The translations under genes and the position numbers were made by a program. Shown here one piece after another: positions 53,850-64,000 of a stretch of DNA of 64,000 nt. The notes beneath the pieces are model-generated. The model had not been told where the DNA came from and ran no database searches. It was given only the letters and a program-made list of their open reading frames with translations. Position 1 is the first letter of the stretch, and each line of letters begins with the position of its first letter. This DNA is from Panorpa germanica (lineage: Eukaryota > Arthropoda > Insecta > Mecoptera > Panorpidae), in contig OY783208.1 in NCBI GenBank assembly GCA_963678705.1, forward strand, positions 10,335,282 to 10,399,281, read 5' to 3'.

Positions 53850-55433
53850 ATAATGATTCCAAAGGATTGGAACGTTATAAATCTAACGATTATAACAGAC
53901 GTTGATGTGATTCATGTAAATGTTGACGAAATGAATAGTGGTGCTTTTAAAAACTTTACCAACTTCGAAAAACTGAAACTAAGAGGGTAAATATTCGCAA
54001 TTAAAAACGACGCCTTCACTGGATTGATCAACGTAGAACGGATGACACTAGATGGAGTTGGCATTCAACACACCGGCCCAAAAGTGTTCCATAATTTAAA
54101 TCGTTTGCAGTGGTTAGACATGGCAAGAAATGAAATTAGTAAAATATGTCTGTCTAACTTGCTATTGTTAACAGAACTGAATTTATCTCATAATGATATC
54201 ACAGAATTAAGTGATGACACTTTTATTAGCTTTTCACCTTAACAAATTTGTTTTTATCTCAGAATAAACTTCATGAGACAGCACTTGATAAATTCTGCGG
54301 CTCTGTAACTCGAGCAAGGCTGCGAAAAGTTGATTTATCTTCAAATCAGTTTACATGTTACAATTTGACTGTACAACAACAAATATTTACAAAAAGCGCA
54401 ACCAGATTTAAACGATTCTGATTTAAGTAAAAATTCTTAGAATTTCTAAAAATTGAACCGCAACAAAGAGTTGTCGTTAAAGTCAGTCGTAATGAGAGCG
54501 TAAAGGGAGAAGGGACACAAATGGCAATGAAACAACAATCCAAAATGCGACGGTGTTGACGCCCGTTAAAAGATCAGATCAAAATGAAAAGCAGAACACC
54601 ACAAGGATAGCTGTTACTTCGGCTGCAATTGCTGTTGCTGTATTGGCAAGTTAGAATTACAATCATTTTTATCTTAATTGCTGTTAACTGAATAGGTAAC
54701 CTTCCTAACAATTAACGGTGGCCTACAATCCTAATTCAGAGAGTGGGGATGACATTCGTTTTATGTTCAGGGCTGATGTTTTCCTGAATAACTTTTAAAT
54801 GTTATACATTTTTTTAATTTATATTTTTCATAGAATTCTCGAGGCTATTTGTTGCTATTTACATTGTCTTTCTCTGGTGCACTTCTTCCCTTCCACTGCT
54901 ACGATTATAAATATTCAGGGGCACCATATTTTGACATTACTCCGTTCGGCGAAAGTTTCTACCGAAATATAAATTGTAGTACGGTCCTGTTGGTCCGATA
55001 GATCCAACTAAATTACAAGGAAGTCGTCCTGGTTACAGAATCCTTAATGAAATACCACCGACCTGGAACATAAAACACCCCCTGTATATCCACAGTAAAA
55101 TGAATTTCAAATTTATTAAGTACAAAAAATAACTGAAATATAATTAAGTGTTCCTTACTTATAATATTATTAATTACTACATAGAAAAATTGTTCCTTTT
55201 CAGTAATTAGCGCCATTTTGTTTGTATATAAACGACGGACAAGAACGAACCCTATTCGAAATGTCAACGATGCAGTTATGTTAAATGAACTTTATGATGA
55301 CGTCAGACCCTCATGAGCTAACGATGACGTCACATCTGCTCCAGTTTATGACTACGCAAAGTTCTGTCTCATTTATGACGATGTAGGAGTGCAGCCTATC
55401 TATTTAACGGTCCTGCCTTATATTCCAGCTTTC
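53850..55433 (+). pseudogene. LRR receptor-like copy with shared internal deletion and lost last exon
   Basis: The 5' end is cut; homology begins at the I-P-K-D-W motif (about 53,858), so the signal peptide is absent. A TAA interrupts the second LRR (about 53,988). The LRR array is deleted at exactly the same junction as in the 19.7-kb copy (D-T-F-I-S joined out of frame to the last LRRs, about 54,233). The donor of intron 1 is altered (GGCAAGTTAG at about 54,645). Exon 2 (55,204 on) keeps YDDV twice and YLTV but has a TGA after D-V-R-P-S. At 55,433 the exon runs straight into 3' UTR sequence, so intron 2 and exon 3 with the YEEI end are deleted. Confidence 0.8.
54756..55078. mobile_element. 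Intron-1 MITE-like element, copy in the 53.9-kb pseudogene
   Basis: Inverted ends of the CGTTTTATGTTC type (left) and GGAACATAAAAC type (right). The insert shares extra internal sequence with the 20,852-21,194 copy. Confidence 0.55.
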
Positions 55434-56580
55434 TGAAGATTTTCTTTTTCTTTGTTAACCTTAGTTTTTATCAAATTTGAAGTAACTTGCACAATTTTGT
55501 AGAATTTTAATAATGTAAATGTATAAATTATGTAACATATATATAACTTAGATATCATAGTATAATATTAGTGAAATAATTATTTAAAGTATAATATAAT
55601 TTTAAATATTTTAATCGCACCACGCTTTTATTATTAAACTACTGATAAAATGTTTTTCTCTTTCATTAAATACTTTATTCTTTTAAAATAAACTGAATAT
55701 TAATTTCAAAAAATCATTTTTTATTTAATTTAATTTAGTCTTTTTATACTCTACTCAATTCTCTATTTTAGTTTGATATAAGGGAAATGGTAAAATGGTA
55801 AATGGTAAAAACGGTGATTTTAAGCATGCTGGGTTTTGTTAGGTTCATTGCATTCTGATAGATTCCACTGATGGGCCCCGCGAGCCATGTGAAGCCATCT
55901 AGCAAGCAGAGATTTTATTATCCACATCGTGAGAAAACCCACAGGCCTGATATTTATGAACACTTTCGTTGGATTCAATTTAGGTGAGATTTCATTAATT
56001 TTGGTTAATTACATTTTTGTTGCTTAAGGTGGTTCGGCATTCAGGGAGCGGCTGGACTTTTAGCTCAAACCGATTGAAAGTAGATCTTTTTAATTACGTA
56101 TAATTATAACACTTTGTGTTTTTTTCTTGCATCGATGATAATCGTGTGAGTGGATGAGTAATGCTTTGAATAGTAAAAAAGTAGTCAAAATTGTATTTAG
56201 ACAAGATTTTGGTGGAATACCGCGTATTAGAAAACCTGATTAGATTGTAAAGACATTAATTCAAAAACTTGAACAACTGCAAAAAGAATTTTCATGTATC
56301 TAAATAAATTTTATTCACTACTATTATAATTTCTATGTTATGTTATTAAATTATTAAAGTGTTTATAAATATTTTAGTTCTCTATATGTTTTATTTTCTT
56401 AATTTTTCTACTTAATTTTTGCTGTTACTATAGCGTTATATTTATTTTGACTGTTCTGAACGAAGTTATATTTAAATCTTTATATACCGTTTTTCCGCTG
56501 TCGTGTTGTGGCACTTATTATAGCAGTGCGACGTTGCCAATGGCGATATAATATCATAATTTGAATTTCATTTCTAATTT
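55434..56580. other. 3' flank and further duplicated intergenic sequence
   Basis: 55,434-55,720 matches 21,870-22,150. 55,850-56,090 resembles 17,540-17,740 and 18,925-18,950 (GATGGGCCC, CCACATCGTGAGA, TTAGCTCAAACCG). The rest is AT-rich without recognised content. No gene was seen. Confidence 0.45.
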
Positions 56581-57060
56581 TCTTTTCAGGATGAACGGAT
56601 ACATAGATTTCTGGAAATATAGACGTTGGACGACAACCAACACTAGCACCATCTATGGTCTATGCTATTAGTTGTTATAGATGTACGTGACAGGTATATC
56701 CTTCCTTTGCCCCACCTTAAGACACTCTGATTCTCTTTTATCTAAACATTTTGATAGCATAATATCAGTCATTCTTCCCTGCACTGCGGAGACATCGCAC
56801 CAACAATCAATTCAATCCTAATCAAATACTTATTCACAAATCATTTCAATATCTATCCAACTGCCTTCAAACATTTCACATTCCTTTCATTCTTTACAAA
56901 CCCGTTTCTTTCTTGTTAAAGTTCATTGTTTTAGTCACAACAAGTAAATAACGTTAATTCAAATTAACATTGTATCAGATTAACAAGTGAATTAAAGATA
57001 TTAAATTAAAGCCAGTGTTTTGTAATTGGTATAAGTAACGTCAATGCAAGAACACCAGCA
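56581..57060. other. Intergenic, no gene supported
   Basis: A splice-acceptor-like TTTTCTTTTCAG precedes an ATG at about 56,591 with 27 codons, but nothing else supports an exon. No repeat partners were recognised. Confidence 0.3.
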
Positions 57061-58260
57061 AGTTTTCACTCGATGTCACGGTCGATACCTGTCTTCCCTT
57101 CACGCCTATGAATTGCCATCTCGTTGATACAGCAGAGTGCAAAAGAGAGGCACAAAAGAATAAGTGAAACGCAGATACTACTAGCAGCTATATCGCGCAA
57201 CATATTGAGTTTCGATATTATTACCGTGATGAACAGAGATAAATAAAAGCGATTACTTATTGGCCTACATATAATAACACTAGTCGATGACGTCAAGATA
57301 TGGAATTCAAATTTTAAATAGCTATATCACCGTTAATTCTTGAATATTAAAAAAAAATTAAAAAGCCAATAGACATATCGATTGTTCAGTGCTTTAGTGA
57401 GATAACTTCGAAAAATTGAAATTTGAGTTGAAATATGCAGTTATATGTAAAATTTTAACCTCTGTCTGGTTCAATACTTAGACAACTCGAATATTTCTTT
57501 CGACGTTATATCAAAACTTCATATTTGAGTTGTCTCACTAATGAACTGCATTATCAATATATTAGCAGATATTTTTAACATAAAAGTTAAAAATGTAACT
57601 TTATTTCATATTTCACAATTCGATTTGATTAATTTCTAATCAAACCGGAAATGCGGTATCAGATCCGTTCTGTGCGTCCATCGGACAACGAACACAAATT
57701 GCCATTACGCAGCTAACGTGTAAGGGTTCTCTCACACTAGTTACAACTACTTGCAGCGTCCGACTTATTCAGGGTGTGGTCGCATTAGCACACTTTATCA
57801 TGAGAGAAAGTTTCTACTTTATTATTTATCAATACACCACTGTATCAATGAAGTTTGTATTTCATACTTACGTCCTCATAATATGGTTTTAACGTATGTG
57901 TATCAAAGTGCCGCCCTACCTCTTGTCGGAATTCTTTTTTCATGCGCGATGTATCGTTTGGAGGAGAAAACGAATAAGTATATTATATGACATTTTATTA
58001 CCTGCAGTGTATTGATAAAAACTAAAATAGAAGCTTTATCTCATGATTAAGTGTGCTAATGCGAAAGAACTCCAATACATTATAGGAAAAATGTCAGAAT
58101 TGCTATTAGTCATTTGCAGTGTGAGAGTAGCCTTAACCAACACGCTGCGATGGTTCCTACGTAGGCCCGGTCTGGCTCACAGGGAGTGCCTCACTCCACT
58201 TCTACTTACATGACTAAAATTTAACAAAAGTTAAGACCTACGTAATTTAAGTTTATTTAA
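57060..58260. repeat. Downstream module (family E), copy with nested insertion
   Basis: 57,100-57,780 follows 15,140-15,820: GCCATCTCGTTGATACA, CATATCGATTGTTCAG, GGAAATGCGGTATCAGATCC, ATCGGACAACGAACACAAA. The module resumes at 58,064 and ends with GCAGTGTGAGAG and TAGGCCCGGTCTG. A nested element (57,781-58,063) separates the two parts. Confidence 0.6.
57781..58063. mobile_element. Small element with 24-bp inverted termini nested in module E
   Basis: CGCATTAGCACACTTTATCATGAG at the left end is the inverse of the right end, with one mismatch. It is 283 bp long with no transposase. The related module at 2.3-2.5 kb has no such sequence, showing an insertion. Target duplication is not clear. Confidence 0.65.
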
Positions 58261-59450
58261 TGAATTTAAATTTAAAATAAATTGATTTTTATTAATTAAT
58301 AAAATAAATAATTTTACATTTCCTTAACCCACTTCATATGAAATACAGAAAAAAAGTGTTTAATTGGATGGTTTTTAATTTAGTTTTTAAACTGAATTTC
58401 ATAAATTAATACTTCTTTCCGCTTTCAGCCTCTTTCTTAGGCTAAGGCTGCACTGCGAAAAAGAACAGCGCGGAAATAATTTGTACTTTTATTTTTTTTT
58501 TCGCAGCGCAGCTTTAGCCTAAGAAGGAGCTTCTAAAGCATTTTTTCGATCAATTTCTAGTAAGTGTTTATATTTACGTTTTTGTTTGTTACATTGTGGG
58601 AATGAAATAGACTTATACAAATTGTTATAGAAAAGAAAGAGATGGAAACTAAATATGTATTTTAAACTATTTGACAGCTCTCTGTTTCTTTATTCGACTA
58701 GCTTCACAAATAAATTAATATTTTTATTTAGTTCGTTTTATTTCTGTCAAAAATGGCTGCAACATCCAGAGTTTGTCGAAAAGAGTGTGATAACTCAAAA
58801 AGTTAAATAAAGACTGTTAAGATGTATAGAAACTGTATAGACTGAATAGAAAGCATGTCTATTCTATTTTGAAGGTCACAACGCCGGTAACGCTTGCCTT
58901 ATTTATAAAGTGAAATGATGCAACGTAAGGGTGAATGCCCACTTGCTGTCTTGTCAATAAAATGAAAACCGAACTTACATCGTTTAAAGTACAGATATTT
59001 ATAAAAATGGAAATGGAAATAAACGACCAACAATGCATTTTTTAAATCCAATTAAATTCAACGTACATTGTCAAACCCTTCTAATCTGCGTCATTTGGTT
59101 GTTAAGTTGTTGACAACAAAACCGTCAACTGATTAGCGGAATCAAACTCGCTGCGTAATTAATCATTGTTTGTATGTGTTAATTAGCACCTCTCACCCCA
59201 CGCTGAGCAATAACTAAGCCTGTTCTTATGATGGAATATATCGGCCTATCTCATCTGGAGAAAATTCTTTGCCCATGCAATATTCTCCCGGCATTACGGA
59301 TAGCGCGATTATTCGAGTATGTTACAATATGTATTTATTTTATTACAAATTTACGTTTATTTGTGCATTAAAATGTTAACTTTATTTAACTTATTTAATT
59401 ATTTTTCATTTTCATGTGATCTTTGTTATACCAATTTGTGCATTGCAATA
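58261..59450. other. Intergenic; partly homologous to 2.6-3.25 kb
   Basis: At about 58,435-58,525 an imperfect inverted repeat (AGCCTCTTTCTTAGGCTAAGG against CTTTAGCCTAAGAAGGAG) brackets 60 bp and could be a short palindromic element. 58,590-58,650 and 59,200-59,300 match 3,000-3,060 and 3,145-3,235. No gene was seen. Confidence 0.45.
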
Positions 59451-59873
59451 CATTATTATTTTATTAAATGAAAAGTCCCCCCAGTCAACATTGTACCGAG
59501 CCTCATTTTTATTCACGCCATCACTGACTATTTTATTTTAAATTGTATTATCAGTTGAGAAAAGTATTAGCATCTAAAACAGAAACTTGTAGAAAATGTT
59601 TATCAAAATGACGCAAGTAAAAATTAATGAAACAATTAACAAAAGGAAATGCTGTAACAATAAACTAAATCGTTCTTTGTAACGATAAACCCAATGGGCC
59701 CATTTAATTGTAGCGTGCCTAGTTCGTGTGCTTACACTTTTCTGAAAACGAATCGGGAAATAAATTACTAGAGTGTAAAGTCTAATAAATGTTTATAGTT
59801 CAATTCAAGAGACAGGCCGACTTGTAGTTCAGTGATATCCTGTAAAGTAGCTGATATTTAAGACAGTAAAGGT
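59450..59873 (+). promoter_or_regulatory. Upstream flank of the 59.9-kb LRR remnant
   Basis: The first 210 bp match 8,105-8,345. The conserved 9.2-kb promoter block is not present in the same form here, so regulation may differ or have been lost. No core promoter element was assigned. Confidence 0.3.
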
Positions 59874-60342
59874 GTGTTCATAATAACAAAGGTTTGTTTC
59901 ATTAAAATCAAAATACGTGCTGTAAAGATAAGTTTATTTACCCTGTGCATTGTGGGTGTCCAGTCAAGCATCCATCTTGACATCGATGATCTTAACGAAT
60001 TGAAATCGATTTCAAAAGCATTGGACCTTGTAAGCCCATCCAGTTTCCGAAGTATTCATGCGGTAAATATAAACGTTGACAAAATAAACTTTATTAGCCT
60101 CGAAACATTGCGGCTAGTAGGAAAAATTAACGTCATTGAAGACGGCGCCTTTAAAGGGTTGATCAACATAAAAACCATACAACTGTTTGGAAATGGAATT
60201 AGAAATATTGGCTCAAAAGTCACAACAACTTGACTCACCTTGACGAATAGTTTCAACATTTAATTAACCTTAAAACGTTGTCGTTAAAGCACAACAAAAT
60301 TAAATGATTTCCTCAGTGTATACCGGGTACCTTAACAATTTG
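59874..60342 (+). pseudogene. LRR receptor-like N-terminal remnant lacking the ATG
   Basis: The open frame includes a hydrophobic signal-like segment (ISLFTLCIVG, ending VQSS), the N-terminal cap and the first LRR. As in the 9.6-kb copy, the codon where sisters have ATG is ATA (59,913-59,915) and no in-frame ATG exists upstream before a stop. After N-I-G-S-K near 60,215 the frame jumps to the late-LRR segment S-H-N-N-L-T-H-L-D-E in another frame, with further stops (about 60,247 and 60,305), and ends near 60,342 where the upstream flank of the next copy begins. About 1 kb of LRR sequence is missing. Confidence 0.75.
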
Positions 60343-60359
60343 GCTTAACGGTGCAACAC

Positions 60360-60767
60360 ATCAAGTTTTAATATTATGATTTCTTATTAGTCTATAAACT
60401 TAAATACTAGTGCATTGACGTCAAAGTATAGCATCTGTTCTTTCCTGTACAAATTTGTGCAATGCAATAAATAGCAAAGGCAACCGTTAATATTTTGTGG
60501 TTCGGAAGGCCCGGGGCTCGCCCTTGTCCGAGTCTGCCTCTCAGGAAATTTGACGTTATTAAAATAAACGGACGCAAAAATAAATAAAATAATTAACCAA
60601 AGGAAATGCGATAGCGATAACCCGACGGAACCCAATGGCAAATCGTTTCAAAAAATAAGAAGTATAATTAGTTAATTGAGCCTCGCGCGTCTAAGCAGTT
60701 CACAGTGATCTTAGAAGAAGAATAGTTTGTTTTATCGAATAGTTTTCTGTTTTATTTTTTAATTAAA
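60360..60767 (+). promoter_or_regulatory. Conserved 5' flank of the 60.8-kb LRR copy
   Basis: It matches the flanks at 9,180 and 19,310: CATTGACGTCAAAGTATAG, TGCAATAAATAGCAAAGG, TCTGCCTCTCAGGAAATTTG, GGAACCCAATGGCAAATCG, CGCGTCTAAGCAGT. It ends in the leader AAGAAGAATAGTTTG before the ATG at 60,768. Confidence 0.45.
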
Positions 60768-63160
60768 ATGTTTAGCTTAACGGTAAGCCTACTTGTTAAA
60801 TGTGCTATAAAAGTGGATGCTCAAACAGACTTTCCTGACGCAATACTTTTGTTGGATGATGGGAACCAATTAAAATCTATTCCAAGCGAATGGAACGTTG
60901 AAGGCCCGTCCATTACAACAGACATTCATGTGCGTAATGTAAATGTTGACAGGATGAACAGTGGTGCTTTTAAACACTTCACAAACCTCAAAGAGCTGGA
61001 GTTTACTGGGCGAATCACCGCCATTGAGGACGACGCCTTCACTGGATTAAACAAATTAGAACGCTTAACATTAAGTGGAGTTGGCATTCAAGACATCGGC
61101 CCTAAAGTGTTCCATAATTTAAATAGTTTGACGTGGTTAGACATCGCAAAAAATTAAATTAAAGAAATACATCTAAGCAACTTAACATGGTTAACAGAAC
61201 TGAATTCACCTCAGAATAATATCACAGAATTAGGTTATAACATTTTTATAAACTTAAAGAACGTGAAATCTATTGACTTAAGTGGGAATAAAATCCGTGC
61301 AATTAAGTCCTGGCAATTCGTTTTGCCCGAATCTAAGTAGTTTAAATTTGAATAAAAATCGGATTGCAAATATTGAACCAGATGCTTTGGGTAGGCTGTC
61401 TAAGCTGGAAGTATTGTCCGTAAGTCATAACAATTTAACGACAGTAACAGTGCAACAGTTTTAGAATTTAAAGCGATTAGATTTGTCACATAACAAGATC
61501 ACATCTCTTGAACCGTATCTTGTAAACTTATTAACTGAACTGACTGAAATCAGGTTGGATCATAACTTAATAGCGAGAGTTAATGTAGATCTTTTTGGTA
61601 ACACGCGTAAATTAGAATATTTAAACTTAGGATTTAATTTAATAAAAGAATTGCATTTACCTGAAAAATTAGAAAAATTGAGGCTTGTCATGTTACATCA
61701 CAACCAATTACAGTCTATTAAGTTACCAGCCACAACTCAAATGAACATAGACGTATTAGATTTAAGTCACAACAACTTGACTCACCTGGACAAATCGTTT
61801 CAATATTTAATTAACCTTCGCGAATTGTCATTAAAGAGAAACAAAATCAAAAGTTTTTCTATATGTATACCTGACAGCTTAACAAATTTTGATATCTCTC
61901 AGAATGAACTCCATGAGGTAGCTTTAGATAAATTCTGTGGCTCTGTGACTCAAGGGAGCTGCGAGTGGTAGATTTATCTTCTAATCAGTTTACATTTTAC
62001 AATTTAACGCAGAGCAACAAATCTTTACAAGAAACGCAACCAGATTTGAACGAAATTGATTTAAGTTTTAATTCCTTGAATGCCGACTCAGTGAAGCAAA
62101 TTCAAAATTTTGAATTGCGTCATATAGAATTTCTAAAAGTGGAACCACAGCTAACAGTTGACGTCAAAGTCAGTCCTAACGAGAACATGAACGGGGAAGG
62201 GAACACTTTATGGAAAGTTATAACTTCGGCTGCACTGGCTGTTGCTGTATTTGCAGGTTAGAATTTCAATCGTTTTCATCCTAATTGTAGAACAGGTAAT
62301 CCTCGTAACAATGGCGGCCTACAATCTTAATTCAGAGAGAGTTCAGAAAGTGGGGATGACATGCGTTTTATGTTCCAGGCCGATGTTTTCCTGAAACAAA
62401 CATAATTAAATGTAACATAATTTATAAATTATATTTTTCTTAACATTCTCATAGCAATCTTGTGCAATTTCAGTTATTTTTCTCCGCTACACACCTTTCC
62501 TTCTCCCGTACTCTTGTAGTAAATATACAGGGGCACCACATTTTAAGATTATTTCGTCCAGGAAAAGTTTCTCGCGAAATTTACAGCGTAGCACGGTCCT
62601 GCAGGAACCACGTGTCCTGTAGATGCAAGTTACAACGTCCTTAATGTAATAACACCCACCTGGAACATAAAACGCTCCCTGTATATTCAGAGTAAAATGA
62701 ATTTCAAATTTATTGAGTACGAAATATAATTGAAACATAATTAAATGTTCCTAACTCATAATGCTAATAATTACTACATGGAAAACCTGTTCCTTCGCAG
62801 TAATTGGCGCCATTTTGTTTGTATATAAACAACAGAGAAAAACAAACCCGAATCTAAATGTCAACGATGCAGTGATGTTAAATGATCTTTATGGCCAAGT
62901 ATGACAGCAGCCTACTTATTTAGCTGTCCTGCCTGATATTCCAGGTAGAATCCGTGAATTAAACCCAATTATTAAAAAGTCAATTAGTTGCTTTTACAAG
63001 CACATTGTGTGACATTGTTACCTAAAGCTTCAAATACAACAATTAATCATTTAATTGGGTATGTTCACTATTATAACTCGATGTGTTTTTCGAATGTTTT
63101 AGGGCCCCAACATCTGGAACAGGAAGACAACGAGTCCGAAGAAACATTATTAAGAAATTG
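60768..63160 (+). pseudogene. LRR transmembrane receptor-like gene with normal ATG but several breaks
   Basis: The ATG at 60,768 follows AATTAAA and opens a signal peptide (MFSLTVSLLV, ending VDAQTD), the cap and LRRs. Breaks in order are: TAA replacing a Glu codon (about 61,155), a frameshift near 61,310-61,325, a TAG after V-Q-Q-F (61,462), and a one-base loss after S-V-T-Q-G near 61,955. Exon 1 ends at 62,256; intron 1 is 62,257-62,800. Exon 2 starts at 62,801 and stops at a TGA after LYGQV, shared with the left-edge copy, so the Y-x-x-V tail is cut. Exon 3 starts at 63,103 and is frameshifted, losing the YEEI end. The single ectodomain (about 490 residues) shows the unduplicated family length. 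Confidence 0.8.
62363..62675. mobile_element. Intron-1 MITE-like element, copy in the 60.8-kb gene
   Basis: GCGTTTTATGTTCCAGG lies left and ACCTGGAACATAAAACGC right. It is very close to the left-edge copy at 775-1,086. Confidence 0.6.
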
Positions 63161-63179
63161 GCTGACGACTAACATGGCT

Positions 63180-64000
63180 TGGTTATGTTTCTGAAAGTTA
63201 GTTAATCTTAGCTTATATTAAACTTGTATTAACTGGCAGTAGTTTATATTATATTTATACGTTCAAATAAAATACGTAAAAATAAAAATCTTATTTTTAA
63301 CATTTAAAACATTTTTTTATTATTTTTAGTTCCTACTTTTTATTTGTAATTATATTTCTTATCTGCTGATATACTTGTCACAGAAAAACCTATTGGTCCT
63401 ATTTTTGTCCACCTATTTTTGAGCCAAACATGTAAACAAATAAACAAATGCACCTAAACATAATATACTAGCGTTCAGCCCTCCTCAAAGCGACGTTAAA
63501 TAAAATTATTTGTAGTTTCAAATTTGAATTCCATTTTTAAATTAGAATGTGTGACTTGACTATAATGGCCGTCGTTTCGATAAAATGGCGCCATACTCGT
63601 ATATTGATAAAGTTGGTTATCATGTCGTTCTTCAAATGTCTAATTAATTAATTTGGGTTAATGTAGACTTACATGTAAAATTGCATCCCCTATCTGATTC
63701 AATACTTAGATAACTCGAACAATTATTTCCTCGTTCTTTCAAAACCCAATATTTGGACCTTTCTCACTAATGAACTGCACGATCGATATATTTTAATAAA
63801 AATGTAAAAAAAATCGAACTTTAAAATATGATTTCACAGTTTGATTCGAATTCAAAACGAAAATGCGGTATCAGATCCGCTCCGTGCGTCCACCGAACAA
63901 CGACAACAACACAAACCGCCATTAAGCAGCTAACGTGTAAGGGTTCTCTCACACTGGTTTAAAATACTTGCAGCGTCCGAGTTGTTTAGTAGGATGCGGT
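63180..64000. repeat. 3' flank of the 60.8-kb copy, duplicate of 1.6-2.4 kb
   Basis: It has the same order as 1,600-2,390: GGCAGTAGTTTATATTA, GAGCCAAACATGTAAACAAA, GTGTGACTTGACTATAA, a short R segment with GTATATTGATAAAGTT, and module E up to the window end (CGTCCGAGTTGTTTAG). No gene was seen. Confidence 0.65.

Noticed and set aside
56581-56680. Possible exon starting ATGAACGGATAC after a TTTTCTTTTCAG acceptor
   Set aside because: Only 27 codons, no partner exon and no paralogous support.
57751-57990. 79-codon frame near 57.8 kb
   Set aside because: It runs across the terminus of a nested transposon, so it is not a gene.

Overview
The window looks like an AT-rich insect nuclear genome. Genes are split by short GT-AG introns, no bacterial-style operons are visible, and the mobile DNA comprises Helitrons with CTAG ends, a hAT-type element, Ty3/gypsy and errantivirus-type retroelements and a truncated LINE. 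Lepidoptera is my best guess, from the Helitron types and general composition, but this is not proven.

The core of the window is a cluster of about ten copies of one gene family. The inferred product is a single-pass membrane protein. It has a signal peptide, a long leucine-rich-repeat (LRR) ectodomain encoded in one exon, a transmembrane helix interrupted by intron 1 (phase 1), a cytoplasmic exon with several Tyr-x-x-Val motifs, and a tiny last exon ending in Tyr-Glu-Glu-Ile-Asp/Gly. Copies lie at 1-1716, 9607-12905, 19707-21820, 23037-23323, 26131-26415, 33944-34915 (minus strand), 36631-37680, 53850-55433, 59874-60342 and 60768-63160. Every copy I can read is broken or partial (lost start codon, stops, frameshifts, deletions, fusions), so the window reads as the birth-and-death graveyard of a putative receptor family whose signalling tail is better preserved than its ectodomain.

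The DNA between copies is not random: 3' flanks, promoter flanks and small transposons were duplicated with the genes. Examples are the downstream module near 2.0-2.56, 15.1-15.9, 38.0-38.3, 57.1-58.2 and 63.6-64 kb, and the promoter block near 9.2, 19.3 and 60.4 kb. The first 2.5 kb and the last 2.4 kb of the window are close duplicates.

Mobile DNA by region: two inverted copies of an element with CCCAGTAAAC termini (14.1-14.9 and 17.8-18.9 kb); a LINE RNase H fragment (22.2-23.0 kb); a degenerate minus-strand Ty3/gypsy pol and LTR (about 27.9-32.3 kb) whose LTR is split by a 2,161-bp hAT-like element with a perfect 8-bp target duplication; a small Helitron (33.55-33.87 kb); an element with TIRs at 35.95-36.62 kb; an 8,576-bp head-to-tail array of non-autonomous Helitrons (39,123-47,698); and a decayed errantivirus-type element with Gag, integrase and envelope-like remnants (47.8-52.9 kb).

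No tRNA or rRNA gene, CRISPR array or intact host housekeeping gene was seen. Homology calls are from reading the sequence and the supplied translations, without database searches.
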